Source of the DNA: Fusicatenibacter sp.
GTDB lineage: Bacteria > Bacillota > Clostridia > Lachnospirales > Lachnospiraceae
Direction of reading: 5' to 3'
NCBI GenBank assembly: GCA_017887445.1
Contig: JAGHIA010000125.1
Location: 1-64,000 of the forward strand
DNA length: 64,000 nt
Part shown: positions 9,957 through 18,016 of the stretch, one piece after another
Layout of the letters: every line of letters begins with the position of its first letter
How positions within the stretch are numbered: position 1 is the first letter of the stretch
Translations under genes and position numbers: made by a program
Notes under the pieces: generated by a model
What the model was told of the DNA's origin: nothing
Database searches by the model: none
Seen by the model: only the letters and a program-made list of their open reading frames with translations

Positions 9957-10655
9957 TTATTCTCCAAAGTATTCCTGCAATTCATTGTAGACCATAAAAT
10001 GATACGCGTTCAAAGACACTCCTTTTGCGCCCACGTCATCAGAATAAGTACCTGTGACCAATCTGCCCTTTTCATAAAACAGCTCCCAGTTTTCATCATC
10101 AATACCCGGATAGTATGTTTTCCACATATCCCGGTATTGGTGAGACGAATCTTCCTCAATAACTTCAGACAACACGGGACCTCCCCACAATTTTAAAGTG
10201 TCTGATTCTTTGGTGGGTTCCTCCCGAAGTCCCTGACGATTAATCCCCGGTTCAAACTCGTAAATTTCAGGGAGCGGATTTCCATACACTTTTTTCATCT
10301 GAGTCATCACGCCGTCCATATCGGCATCCTCTGGATAATACGCAAGTATCTCCACAAGTCCGCGCTTTGCGCCTTCTTCACCGCCGTACGGAAAATCCTC
10401 GGAATACGTCATATCCATAAAATTCATGACCAACGTCGATGGCTCTTCGCCGAACAACTCCACGTCTGTCAGGCGATAGGACTCTGTCCGATCCGCGATA
10501 TCATGGTTTTCGATATTTTCTTCCCTGATCTCCATAGACTCAAAAACTTCTTCCGGCGTCATGCCCCATTCCAGATCTGGATAGTTCAGATAAGCATCTG
10601 GTTTGGCAGACTGGCAGGAGGTCAGCGACGCCAGGACACAAGCTGCCATAAACAT
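9957..10655 (-). CDS. Putative lipoprotein, function unknown
   Basis: 232 residues as an open frame. The N-terminus MFMAACVLASLTSC carries a lipobox (LTSC) for lipid attachment at Cys14, followed by an acidic soluble domain with no family I recognise. The in-frame ATG gives an abnormally short signal peptide without positive charges. Another ATG at 10675 is preceded by a purine-rich stretch and followed by eight As; with nine As it would read MKKKFLFMFMAACVLASLTSC, a textbook lipoprotein signal. So the real start is probably 10675 with a one-base frameshift (slippage, phase variation or sequence error). Lies 50 bases after the secreted protein gene and ends at a clear terminator. Confidence 0.8.
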   Translation of the reverse strand: MFMAACVLASLTSCQSAKPDAYLNYPDLEWGMTPEEVFESMEIREENIENHDIADRTESYRLTDVELFGEEPSTLVMNFMDMTYSEDFPYGGEEGAKRGLVEILAYYPEDADMDGVMTQMKKVYGNPLPEIYEFEPGINRQGLREEPTKESDTLKLWGGPVLSEVIEEDSSHQYRDMWKTYYPGIDDENWELFYEKGRLVTGTYSDDVGAKGVSLNAYHFMVYNELQEYFGE

Positions 10656-10724
10656 AAATAGGAATTTTTTTTCATTCTCTTCACCACTTCACTTATAGAC
10701 GGTCATCCTTGACAACTGAACTTT

Positions 10725-11510
10725 TTAATAATATTCCGTAATCCACTCACCATCAGGCGCAGCTGGTTTTCCTTGAACAGTAAATGATAATCCAATACCT
10801 TTGGAACCCACCATAACTTTAGAATAAGCTTGCGCTCCTGTTCCAACATTTTCATATGTAACCATTTGTTTATATGAAGGAACAAATTGATAATCTTTAT
10901 TGGCATCTGGATTTGCATATGTTTTTTCTGTTTCAGAATAAAATTCTGTAAGGGTTTCTGCATGCCAACCGCCTTGAATTAATTTTCCCGCTTTCATCGC
11001 TGTCCCGTAGGTCAACCTTGTTTTGAAAGAATTAAAGTGAACTTGCAATTTTTGTTTATCTATTGTCATATTTACGGTCATCGTTGCATAAATATTATAT
11101 TCACTAAAAGTCGCATTACCTGATGGATTTGATACTTCACTTATTCTTACCAGATTATTATCTTCATCTAATACTATCAATCCTGTTGATAGTATGTTCT
11201 CATTAACATTTCCATCTTCATCGATGTAACTTCCAAGCGACTGAGTGATTGAAAAACTTCCATCATCATATTCTGTTTCAGCATCTAAAGTATCTATCGT
11301 TATACTTTTCCGTTGCCAATATTGTTCTACAGCCACTTTTAAAACATCTTCTTCATTCGTAATATTTCCACTAACCATCTCGCCGTATACTCTTTCACGA
11401 GTAAATGAATCTACAATAGATTCCTCATTTACTTTTGTGCTTGCATACAAAGGATTTGTCGATATGCAAATCATGCAAACAATTGTACATAATATAACAA
11501 ATTTTTTCAT
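10725..11510 (-). CDS. Putative secreted protein, function unknown
   Basis: 261 residues starting MKKFVILCTIVCMICIS, a Sec signal peptide with likely cleavage after LYA. The mature part is polar, rich in Thr, Asn and Glu, with beta-like segments; I recognise no domain. AAGGGGGAT precedes the ATG. The gene is clearly more AT-rich and uses more A/T-ending codons than its neighbours, suggesting acquisition. It is followed in the same direction by the lipoprotein gene, so the two may form an envelope-directed pair. Confidence 0.75.
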   Translation of the reverse strand: MKKFVILCTIVCMICISTNPLYASTKVNEESIVDSFTRERVYGEMVSGNITNEEDVLKVAVEQYWQRKSITIDTLDAETEYDDGSFSITQSLGSYIDEDGNVNENILSTGLIVLDEDNNLVRISEVSNPSGNATFSEYNIYATMTVNMTIDKQKLQVHFNSFKTRLTYGTAMKAGKLIQGGWHAETLTEFYSETEKTYANPDANKDYQFVPSYKQMVTYENVGTGAQAYSKVMVGSKGIGLSFTVQGKPAAPDGEWITEYY

Positions 11511-11621
11511 AGATTAAATCCCCCTTCATAACATTTTTTCTACTTAAAATATTTAATTTAATATGACTAAATCATTCGAATCACCATCTTTCTTCAAGAC
11601 CCCAAAGGATTCCCTTTTTCT

Positions 11622-12959
11622 CTACCAGCTGCACCTGCCGCAGTTGGTACATGGAATACAGCTTTTCTTCTCCACCTTCGCCTCCCAGTCGAGGATTTCC
11701 ACCGAGTCCGCCTGATCCGCAGCAATTTTCCACTGCTGATCTCTCACCTGGAACAGAATCTCCTCCTCCGAAAATTCCAGCTCCACCGGATAAATACGGA
11801 TCTGCTCCGGGTGCATACAGCTTTGATAAACCACCGGCGTGATCTCCTGAATCTCTGTGCCTTCTGTTGTCCCGTTTGACAGCGGCAGATGCAGACGAAA
11901 ACAATGAGCAGCTGTAATAATCCTGCGTACCGTTCCGCTTTCCTCGATGATCTCCTGTTCGGGGGTGCATGGGTACGGAAGCCTGCGGCTCATTCTGACT
12001 ATCCCGATTGGCGTAGTTCTCTGACCGCAAAGATATTCCAGAAGATTCCTCGTCGTCCACTTTAAAAACGCCGGAAGATCTTCCCGCGCTGTCAGCACCG
12101 CCATAGTCTGCGATGTCTCCGTGCACACAAACTTTGGACGGTTCCATCCGGTCCCTTCCATCATCTGCCCGATGAACCACAAATACTCCGTCACCTCAGA
12201 CGTTCCCACATGAAAAATCCCGCCTTTTTCATTTCCGATCACCCACCGCACATAGTCTGCTATCTGCAGATCCGCGGCGTGATTGCTTCTCAGTCCTTGA
12301 AACACTTCCAGCCGCCCCGCGCGGCAGCCTTCCCTCACCTGCCGGATCCTCGGGGAATCCTGTCCCCACACAAAAGGAAGGCGCAGGATGGAAAGCCGGG
12401 CGCCCAGCCATTCCGTCAGCAGCCTTTCACAGGCGATCTTATAATTTCCATACTCGCTGACCGAACCAGGCGTATCGTCTTCATAATGGACCGTATCTGT
12501 CTTTCCATCAAACACATTGGCGCTGGAAAGAAAAATCATCCGTCCTCGCCGGCAGTTCAGATATGCGGCCGCCTTTCTGTGAGTCTCCAGCAGAAGCTCA
12601 TAATCACCGCGAAGGGCGGACACGATCACATCCGGCTGCGTCTGCTCCAGGATTTCCTCCAACCGTCCTTTCTGCTCCAGCGAAAACTGCATCATCTCAC
12701 ACCTGTCCGCCCCGCCGCCAGAGTGTGTTTGAAAATTGTTTTCCGCAAGATGTGCGTCACCACACGCTCTCGTGTTTTCGCCAACACGTTCACCCGGCCT
12801 TGTATGATTCGCTCTCTGTCTGGAAGGGTTCGCAGACTGCGCCGCCAGGTGGAAAGTTCCCGTCACCTTCCATGTTTTCTCACTGCTCAATACCTGTGCG
12901 ATTTTTCTACCGACGGTTCCGCTGGCTCCGAGGATCAGGATTCTTTTTTCATATTCCAT
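11622..12959 (-). CDS. RmlD/SDR-like NAD(P)-binding protein, interrupted by a repeat
   Basis: 445 residues. N-terminal Rossmann motif LILGASGTVGRKIA and the SDR Tyr-x3-Lys in YGNYK, with FLSSANVFDG upstream of it, mark an extended SDR of the RmlD/epimerase group. Around residues 38-80 the protein has a basic, low-similarity insert (SANPSRQRANHTRPG...) that is encoded by a copy of repeat module C plus flanking repeat sequence, see 12722-12839. The C-terminal 130 residues are unlike the SDR core and end CIPCTNCGRCSW, a Cys-rich tail. The frame is open throughout, but function may be impaired. Substrate unknown. GGGGAG lies upstream of the ATG. Confidence 0.7.
   Translation of the reverse strand: MEYEKRILILGASGTVGRKIAQVLSSEKTWKVTGTFHLAAQSANPSRQRANHTRPGERVGENTRACGDAHLAENNFQTHSGGGADRCEMMQFSLEQKGRLEEILEQTQPDVIVSALRGDYELLLETHRKAAAYLNCRRGRMIFLSSANVFDGKTDTVHYEDDTPGSVSEYGNYKIACERLLTEWLGARLSILRLPFVWGQDSPRIRQVREGCRAGRLEVFQGLRSNHAADLQIADYVRWVIGNEKGGIFHVGTSEVTEYLWFIGQMMEGTGWNRPKFVCTETSQTMAVLTAREDLPAFLKWTTRNLLEYLCGQRTTPIGIVRMSRRLPYPCTPEQEIIEESGTVRRIITAAHCFRLHLPLSNGTTEGTEIQEITPVVYQSCMHPEQIRIYPVELEFSEEEILFQVRDQQWKIAADQADSVEILDWEAKVEKKSCIPCTNCGRCSW
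12722..12839. repeat. Module C repeat inserted in the SDR gene
   Basis: AGTGTGTTTGAAAATTGTTT and CAAGATGTGCGTCAC are the module C arm and inner motif. The insert is flanked by a 9-base direct repeat CGCCGCCAG at 12713 and 12840. The opposite arm is absent; its place is taken by CGCAGACTG, which matches the interior of the 8.8-kb copy. The offset between the direct repeats is 127 bases, so simple removal would shift the frame. Confidence 0.7.
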
Positions 12960-12979
12960 AACTTTCCGTACTCCCCAAG

Positions 12980-13085
12980 TAATGATTCAACCAGATCTGC
13001 GCATTTACTGCGCAGATCGTATGAAAACGTAGTGCCTGCAGGCATCCGGCTCATCGCGAAGCAATTTTCCATGGCCGGATGCTGC
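12980..13085. repeat. Module A-type repeat, ends degenerate
   Basis: Contains GATCTGCGCATTTACTGCGCAGATC (hairpin), GAAAACGTAGTGCCTG and GCATCCGGCTCATCGCGAAG...GGCCGGATGC, the same order of parts as the intact copy at 35.6 kb. It abuts the end of the CcdA-thioredoxin gene. Confidence 0.65.
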
Positions 13086-13090
13086 CCAAT

Positions 13091-14578
13091 CTACCCCTCA
13101 GCCCGCACCCCGGTCATTGTCTGATCCACAATACTGTGGATCATATCATCCGTGAGTGTGCCGCTGGCATAGCCGAAAACCTTACCCTCGTCCGTGATCA
13201 TAAATGTGGTTGGAAACGCGGAAATCCCGTACATGGCAAAGCTTTCGCCGGTGGTATCCATCAGCACCGGATAGGTGTAGCCGTTTTCCTCCAGAAACGC
13301 CTCGATCTCCTCCTGGCTCACGTCGGCATTATTGGGATATCCGTCGGTTTTTGGATTGGCAATCCCGAGAACGATCAAATCCTCCGAGTTCTCCCCGTAC
13401 TCTTCGTACAATGCCTGGATATCCGGCATCTCCTGCTTGCAGGGGCCACACCAGGTGGCCCAGAAATTGAGAAATACCGTCTTTCCCCGGTAATCGGACA
13501 GCGTGTGCTCCGTCCCATACTGATCCTTCAGGACAATATCCGGCGCATCCGGCAGATCCATCTCCTGATCTTTGCTTTCTGAACTTCCTGAACTTTCCGA
13601 ATTTCCCGACGTCGTCTCACTTTCCGAACTTCCTGTCACTTCCCCGCTCTGCGGACTTTCCGACGCCTGGCCTCCTCCCGAATTCTCTGATGGCTCTTGG
13701 TTTCCGGAATCTGCTGCCGCTCCGTTTTCGGAATCGCTTTCGTTTCTCCCATCCTCCTCCTGGCCGTCAATACCGTCTCCATCAGAAGCTCCCGGCCCTT
13801 TACCGCCGCTCTCCGAGACAGCTTCGCGCTCCACACCACTGGCTCCGCCAAAGGAAGAAAGATAACCGGTCAGACCATTCATCCAACCGCTGAAGGTCAT
13901 TACGCCCAGCAGGATCATCAGCACAGCGCCGGCCTTCACCGTATAGCGCAGGATCCTCTGATTCCTGCGAAAGAACTCCAGCACGGTTCCCGTAAACAGG
14001 CCCACCGCCAGGAACGGAATCACAAAACCAGCCGTATAAACACCGATCAGCAGATACCCTGCCGCCGGCGACGCGGCGGTAGACACCATCAGCAGTACAC
14101 TGGCCAGCGCCGGACCCACACACGGCGTCCACGCAAAACTGAACGTAAAGCCAAACACCAGCGCCACCAACGGATTCATGGCAAACCGCTCCAGCCGGAA
14201 ATGAAACCTGTGCTCCCGGTCCGCCAGTTTCAGATGCCCCAGCACACCTGTCTGGTAAACCCCAAACAAGATCATCAGGACGCCGCTGATCCGCGCAAAC
14301 ACCGTCCGGTTCCCGGAGAAAAAACGCCCCAGCGCCGAAAACCCAAAACCCAGCGCGAAAAACGCAAAACTGATCCCCACCACAAAACAAACCGTATGCA
14401 GCAGCACCTTCCCCCGGGGATAAGAAACCGAGCCATCCTCCCTCACAACCCTCGCCCCACCGGACAAATACCCAACATAAAGCGGCACCAGCGGCAGCAC
14501 ACAAGGCGAAAAGAAACTAAGCAGCCCCTGTAAAAACACCGTAAGAACCGGCATGCCGGTTTCCATTGAAAAAGTCAT
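13091..14578 (-). CDS. CcdA-type membrane reductase fused to a TlpA/ResA-like thioredoxin
   Basis: 495 residues. Residues 1 to about 240 form a six-helix CcdA/DsbD-beta domain that carries electrons across the membrane; the reactive cysteines appear in FFSPCVLPLVPLY and AWTPCVGPALA. Residues about 240-345 are a Ser/Glu/Gly/Asp-rich linker of low complexity. The last 150 residues are a thioredoxin fold with active site ATWCGPCKQEMP, so electrons can pass within one chain to extracytoplasmic disulfides. AGGAGG sits six bases before this ATG; the ORF-track start five codons earlier has no such site. Apparently monocistronic. Confidence 0.92.
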   Translation of the reverse strand: MTFSMETGMPVLTVFLQGLLSFFSPCVLPLVPLYVGYLSGGARVVREDGSVSYPRGKVLLHTVCFVVGISFAFFALGFGFSALGRFFSGNRTVFARISGVLMILFGVYQTGVLGHLKLADREHRFHFRLERFAMNPLVALVFGFTFSFAWTPCVGPALASVLLMVSTAASPAAGYLLIGVYTAGFVIPFLAVGLFTGTVLEFFRRNQRILRYTVKAGAVLMILLGVMTFSGWMNGLTGYLSSFGGASGVEREAVSESGGKGPGASDGDGIDGQEEDGRNESDSENGAAADSGNQEPSENSGGGQASESPQSGEVTGSSESETTSGNSESSGSSESKDQEMDLPDAPDIVLKDQYGTEHTLSDYRGKTVFLNFWATWCGPCKQEMPDIQALYEEYGENSEDLIVLGIANPKTDGYPNNADVSQEEIEAFLEENGYTYPVLMDTTGESFAMYGISAFPTTFMITDEGKVFGYASGTLTDDMIHSIVDQTMTGVRAEG

Positions 14579-14666
14579 AGAACCTCCTGTCAAATCACAT
14601 CGTTCCCCGTCCGGAACGTCTCCGGCGCGTTAAGATTTCCCCGCGCCCCAGCCGCCGGCGCGGGAC

Positions 14667-14709
14667 GCTTTTTGTCAAAAGCCGCGGCCCTCCATGAGAG
14701 CCGCGGCCA
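14667..14709 (-). terminator. Terminator-like hairpin after the P-type ATPase
   Basis: Read on the minus strand, GCCGCGGCTCTCATGGAGGG closes with CCGCGGC and is followed by TTTTGACAAAAAG. It is 46 bases beyond the ATPase stop. Confidence 0.65.
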
Positions 14710-14712
14710 CCT

Positions 14713-14756
14713 TGCAGATTGTAACAGTTCAGACAGCTGAATCGTTCCTGCAGATT
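14713..14756. repeat. Minimal 28-bp module A element with exact 8-bp target duplication
   Basis: GTAACAGTTCAGACAGCTGA followed by ATCGTTCC (14721-14748) is bracketed by TGCAGATT at 14713-14720 and 14749-14756. The second copy of the duplication overlaps the TAA stop codon of the ATPase gene. The element is essentially two inverted ends with four bases between them. Confidence 0.85.
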
Positions 14757-17406
14757 ACTTATTCAGTTTTCTCTGAACAGCCTTTGTGATCTCCATTACA
14801 GGAATAATGATAAATCCAAGCAGCATCGCCACCCCATACTCCATCAGGCTGATATGCTCAAAGGAGAACGCCTCCGACAGGAACGGTACATAGATAACCG
14901 CCGTAGTCAGAATCAGCGCCAGCAGCATCGCGCCCCAGATATAGACGTTCTTGCTGTTGAGGCGGAAGATCGAGCCACGTCTGGAACGCATATTGAAGGA
15001 GTGGAAGATTTCCACCATGGACAACGTCAGGAACGCCATGGTCATACCGTCGGCGCTGTTAACGATTTCCCATTTTCCTGCCTCAATATAATGTCCGATA
15101 AAGTAGGATCCCAGCGTCAGGATCGTGATCCAGACACCCTGATAGAACACATCAAATCCCATACCGCCAGCAAAAATGCCTTCTTTGGAATCTCTCGGCG
15201 GTTTCTGCATGCTGTCCTTTTCACTCTCTTCCATACCAAGCGCCAGCGCCGGGAAGCAGTCGGTGATCAGGTTGATCCACAGCAGGTGTACCGGCTGCAG
15301 AATGGTAAAGCTCATCAGTGTAGCAAAGAAGATCGAGAGCACCTCAGCCAGGTTCGCGGAGAGCAGGAACTGAATGGCTTTACGGATGTTGTCGTAAATT
15401 CTTCTTCCTTCTTCTACCGCGGAAACAATCGTGGCAAAGTTGTCGTCTGCCAGAACCATATCCGCCACGTTCTTTGTAACGTCGGTTCCCGTGATACCCA
15501 TGCCGACACCGATATCCGCACGTTTGATGGAAGGAGCGTCGTTGACGCCGTCTCCGGTCATCGCCGTGATCTTGCCTTTCTTCTTCCATGCGTCTACAAT
15601 CCGCACTTTATGCTCCGGCTGTACGCGGGCATATACGGAATATTTTTCAATCTCTCTGTCAAGGTCGCTGTCGCTGATGTCATTGAGCTGAGAGCCTGTG
15701 ATCGCCTCGCTGGCGTCTTTGATGATACCCAGCTGTTTGGCAATGGCAACCGCCGTATCCTTGTGGTCTCCAGTGATCATGATCGGACGGATTCCCGCGC
15801 TGCGGCACTCTTCGATGGCGTCCTTTACCTCCGGACGGATCGGGTCAATCATGCCGGACAGACCTACGAAGCAAAGCTCCTGCTCCAGATAGGACGGATC
15901 GCTGCTTTCCGGCGCCTGGGTCCACATTCTCTTTGCCGCTGCCAGGACACGAAGGGCCTGGTCCGCCATTCCTTTGTTGGCAGCAAGGATTTCTTCATGC
16001 ATCTTCTGCGTCATGGGAACAGCCTTACCGTCCACCCACGCGCTGGTACACCGTTTCAGAACCTCGTCCGGCGCGCCCTTGGTAAACTGAACGATGGTGC
16101 CGTCGGCAAGCTTGTGTACCGTGGACATCATCTTCCGTCCGGAATCGAACGGCGCTTCCATAATACGCGGATACTGATTCTTCAACTGGTTCTTCGGGCA
16201 GTTCATCTTTGTGGCGTCGTTGACCAGCGCGCACTCGGTAGGCTCGCCCACAGCCTCTCCGGTCTCATCCTGCTCTGCGTCAGAGCAAAGAGCCATAGCT
16301 TTCGCCAGCTCCATCTCGTCGGACGCGGAATGCTCCACAACCGTCATCTTGTTCTGGGTCAGGGTACCGGTCTTATCGGAACAGATAATCTGGGTACAGC
16401 CCAGTGTCTCCACCGCCGTCAGTTTTCGGATCACCGCGTTTCTCTGGGACATCTTCGTGACGCCGATGGACAAAACGATGGTCACAACCGCCGCCAGACC
16501 TTCCGGGATCGCCGCAACCGCCAGACTGACCGCTACCATAAAGGTATCCAGCATTCCCTCTCCGGTGATATCCGGATATGCCCGGATCAGGTCAACCGCA
16601 AAAATCACCGCGCAAATACCGATTACCAGCACCGTCAGGATCTTGCTCAGCTGATTCAGCTTGATCTGCAGCGGAGTCTCGTCGTCCTTGGCGTTGGCAA
16701 GGGCGTCCGCGATCTTACCCATTTCCGTGTTCATTCCCGTACCGGTGACAACGGCGCGGCCGCGTCCGTATACCACGGTACTTCCCATATACATCATGTT
16801 CTTCCGGTCGCCCAGAGGAATGTCCTTCTCTCCATTCAGAGAAAGGGCGTCCGCTTTCTTGTTTACCGGAACAGATTCTCCGGTCAGAGCCGCCTCCTCG
16901 ATTTTCATGCTGGCGCTTTCCAGCACACGGGCGTCCGCCGGTACCGCGTCGCCGGCCTCAAGGACGATCACATCGCCGGGAACCAGTTCCTCGCTCTTTA
17001 CTGTGATCTGATGTCCGTCGCGGATCACCTTTGACGTGGCCGCCGTAATTTCCTGCAGCGCGGCAATGGCTTTCTCCGCCTTGCTCTCCTGCACAACGCC
17101 AAGCACCGCGTTGATGATAACAACGATCAGAATAATGATAACGTCCGCGAAAGACTCTCCTGAGTAAAACGACGTAACGCCGGAAATCGCTGCCGCGACG
17201 ATCAGGATAATGATCATCGGGTCCTTCAATTCCTCCAGGAACCGAACGATCAGCGGCGTTTTCTTACCCTCTTTCAGCTTGTTCTTTCCGTATTGTTCCA
17301 GACGTTTCGAAGCTTCGCTGCTGCTCAGACCATTGTCCTGTGACTGTAGGGCAGCAAGCACCTCGCTGCTTTCCTGCAAATACTCTTTCAAACTGTGCAC
17401 CTCCAT
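14755..17406 (-). CDS. P-type Ca2+-translocating ATPase (PMCA/SERCA group)
   Basis: 883 residues, normal for the P2-type pump. Actuator-domain loop AALTGESVPVNK, the helix-4 metal site PEGLAAVVTIVL, the phosphorylation site ICSDKTGTLTQNK and the hinge MTGDGVNDAPSIKRADIG are all present, with four predicted membrane helices before and six after the catalytic core region. The PEGL motif suits Ca2+ export; Mn2+ transport cannot be excluded. The start at MEVHSLKEYL is chosen because the 32-codon track extension overlaps ispF and has a non-family sequence; its ribosome site is weak, so it may depend on translation from ispF 29 bases upstream. Confidence 0.93.
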   Translation of the reverse strand: MEVHSLKEYLQESSEVLAALQSQDNGLSSSEASKRLEQYGKNKLKEGKKTPLIVRFLEELKDPMIIILIVAAAISGVTSFYSGESFADVIIILIVVIINAVLGVVQESKAEKAIAALQEITAATSKVIRDGHQITVKSEELVPGDVIVLEAGDAVPADARVLESASMKIEEAALTGESVPVNKKADALSLNGEKDIPLGDRKNMMYMGSTVVYGRGRAVVTGTGMNTEMGKIADALANAKDDETPLQIKLNQLSKILTVLVIGICAVIFAVDLIRAYPDITGEGMLDTFMVAVSLAVAAIPEGLAAVVTIVLSIGVTKMSQRNAVIRKLTAVETLGCTQIICSDKTGTLTQNKMTVVEHSASDEMELAKAMALCSDAEQDETGEAVGEPTECALVNDATKMNCPKNQLKNQYPRIMEAPFDSGRKMMSTVHKLADGTIVQFTKGAPDEVLKRCTSAWVDGKAVPMTQKMHEEILAANKGMADQALRVLAAAKRMWTQAPESSDPSYLEQELCFVGLSGMIDPIRPEVKDAIEECRSAGIRPIMITGDHKDTAVAIAKQLGIIKDASEAITGSQLNDISDSDLDREIEKYSVYARVQPEHKVRIVDAWKKKGKITAMTGDGVNDAPSIKRADIGVGMGITGTDVTKNVADMVLADDNFATIVSAVEEGRRIYDNIRKAIQFLLSANLAEVLSIFFATLMSFTILQPVHLLWINLITDCFPALALGMEESEKDSMQKPPRDSKEGIFAGGMGFDVFYQGVWITILTLGSYFIGHYIEAGKWEIVNSADGMTMAFLTLSMVEIFHSFNMRSRRGSIFRLNSKNVYIWGAMLLALILTTAVIYVPFLSEAFSFEHISLMEYGVAMLLGFIIIPVMEITKAVQRKLNK

Positions 17407-17434
17407 CGTGTCATTTTTTCTTTTTCCCTGCCGT

Positions 17435-17977
17435 TTACTGTCCCCCGGCGCAGCCTGCACATCCCGGGCATCCGGACGCCATCCGGTCGTCCGGCAGCAC
17501 ATCCAGCGCTTTTACAATACTGCAAACGGCATGAGCGGAAATACCATCTCCGTTTCCGGTAAATCCCAGTCCCTCCTCTGTGGTGGCCTTTACATTCACC
17601 TGATCCGTCTCCAGCTTCAAGGCATTCGCGATATTTTCCACCATCGTGTCAATGTATGGCAGAAGCTTTGGCTGCTGCGCAATCACCGTCGCGTCAATAT
17701 TTTCGATCAGATACATCCGCTCTTCCAGCATTCTGCCCACATGGCGGAGCAGTTCAATACTGGACGCTCCCTCATAGGCCGGATCGGTATCCGGAAAATG
17801 ACGCCCGATATCACGAAGCGCCGCCGCTCCCAGCAGAGCGTCCATCACCGCGTGTACCAGCACGTCCGCGTCCGAATGTCCCAGCAGACCTAAGGTATGA
17901 GGGATCTCCACACCGCCAAGGATCAGCTTTCTGCCCTCCACCAGGCGGTGTACGTCATATCCCATGCCAACTCTCAT
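17435..17977 (-). CDS. ispF: 2-C-methyl-D-erythritol 2,4-cyclodiphosphate synthase
   Basis: Catalyses formation of the cyclic diphosphate in the MEP isoprenoid pathway. 180 residues. Metal ligands lie in GYDVHRL near residues 7-12 and the family core [18 protein letters not shown] is followed by [11 protein letters not shown]. The substrate loop [11 protein letters not shown] is intact. GGAGG precedes the chosen ATG by nine bases; the track start 11 codons earlier lacks a site. Odd feature: the C-terminus runs on for about 20 residues past the usual end and finishes with a Cys/Gly tail, [12 protein letters not shown]. Lies between the G1P dehydrogenase gene and the ATPase in the same direction. 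Confidence 0.95.
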   Translation of the reverse strand: MRVGMGYDVHRLVEGRKLILGGVEIPHTLGLLGHSDADVLVHAVMDALLGAAALRDIGRHFPDTDPAYEGASSIELLRHVGRMLEERMYLIENIDATVIAQQPKLLPYIDTMVENIANALKLETDQVNVKATTEEGLGFTGNGDGISAHAVCSIVKALDVLPDDRMASGCPGCAGCAGGQ

Positions 17978-18016
17978 CCAAGCACCTCCCTTCCGGCTGT
18001 TTTTGCGCAAAGTCTA

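Noticed and set aside
11581-12180. 199-residue minus-strand ORF overlapping the SDR gene
   Set aside because: Alternative frame with low-complexity composition and no ribosome site; the SDR frame is open through it.
14854-17034. 726-residue plus-strand ORF
   Set aside because: Antisense of the P-type ATPase; composition (His/Arg-rich) is typical of a shadow frame.
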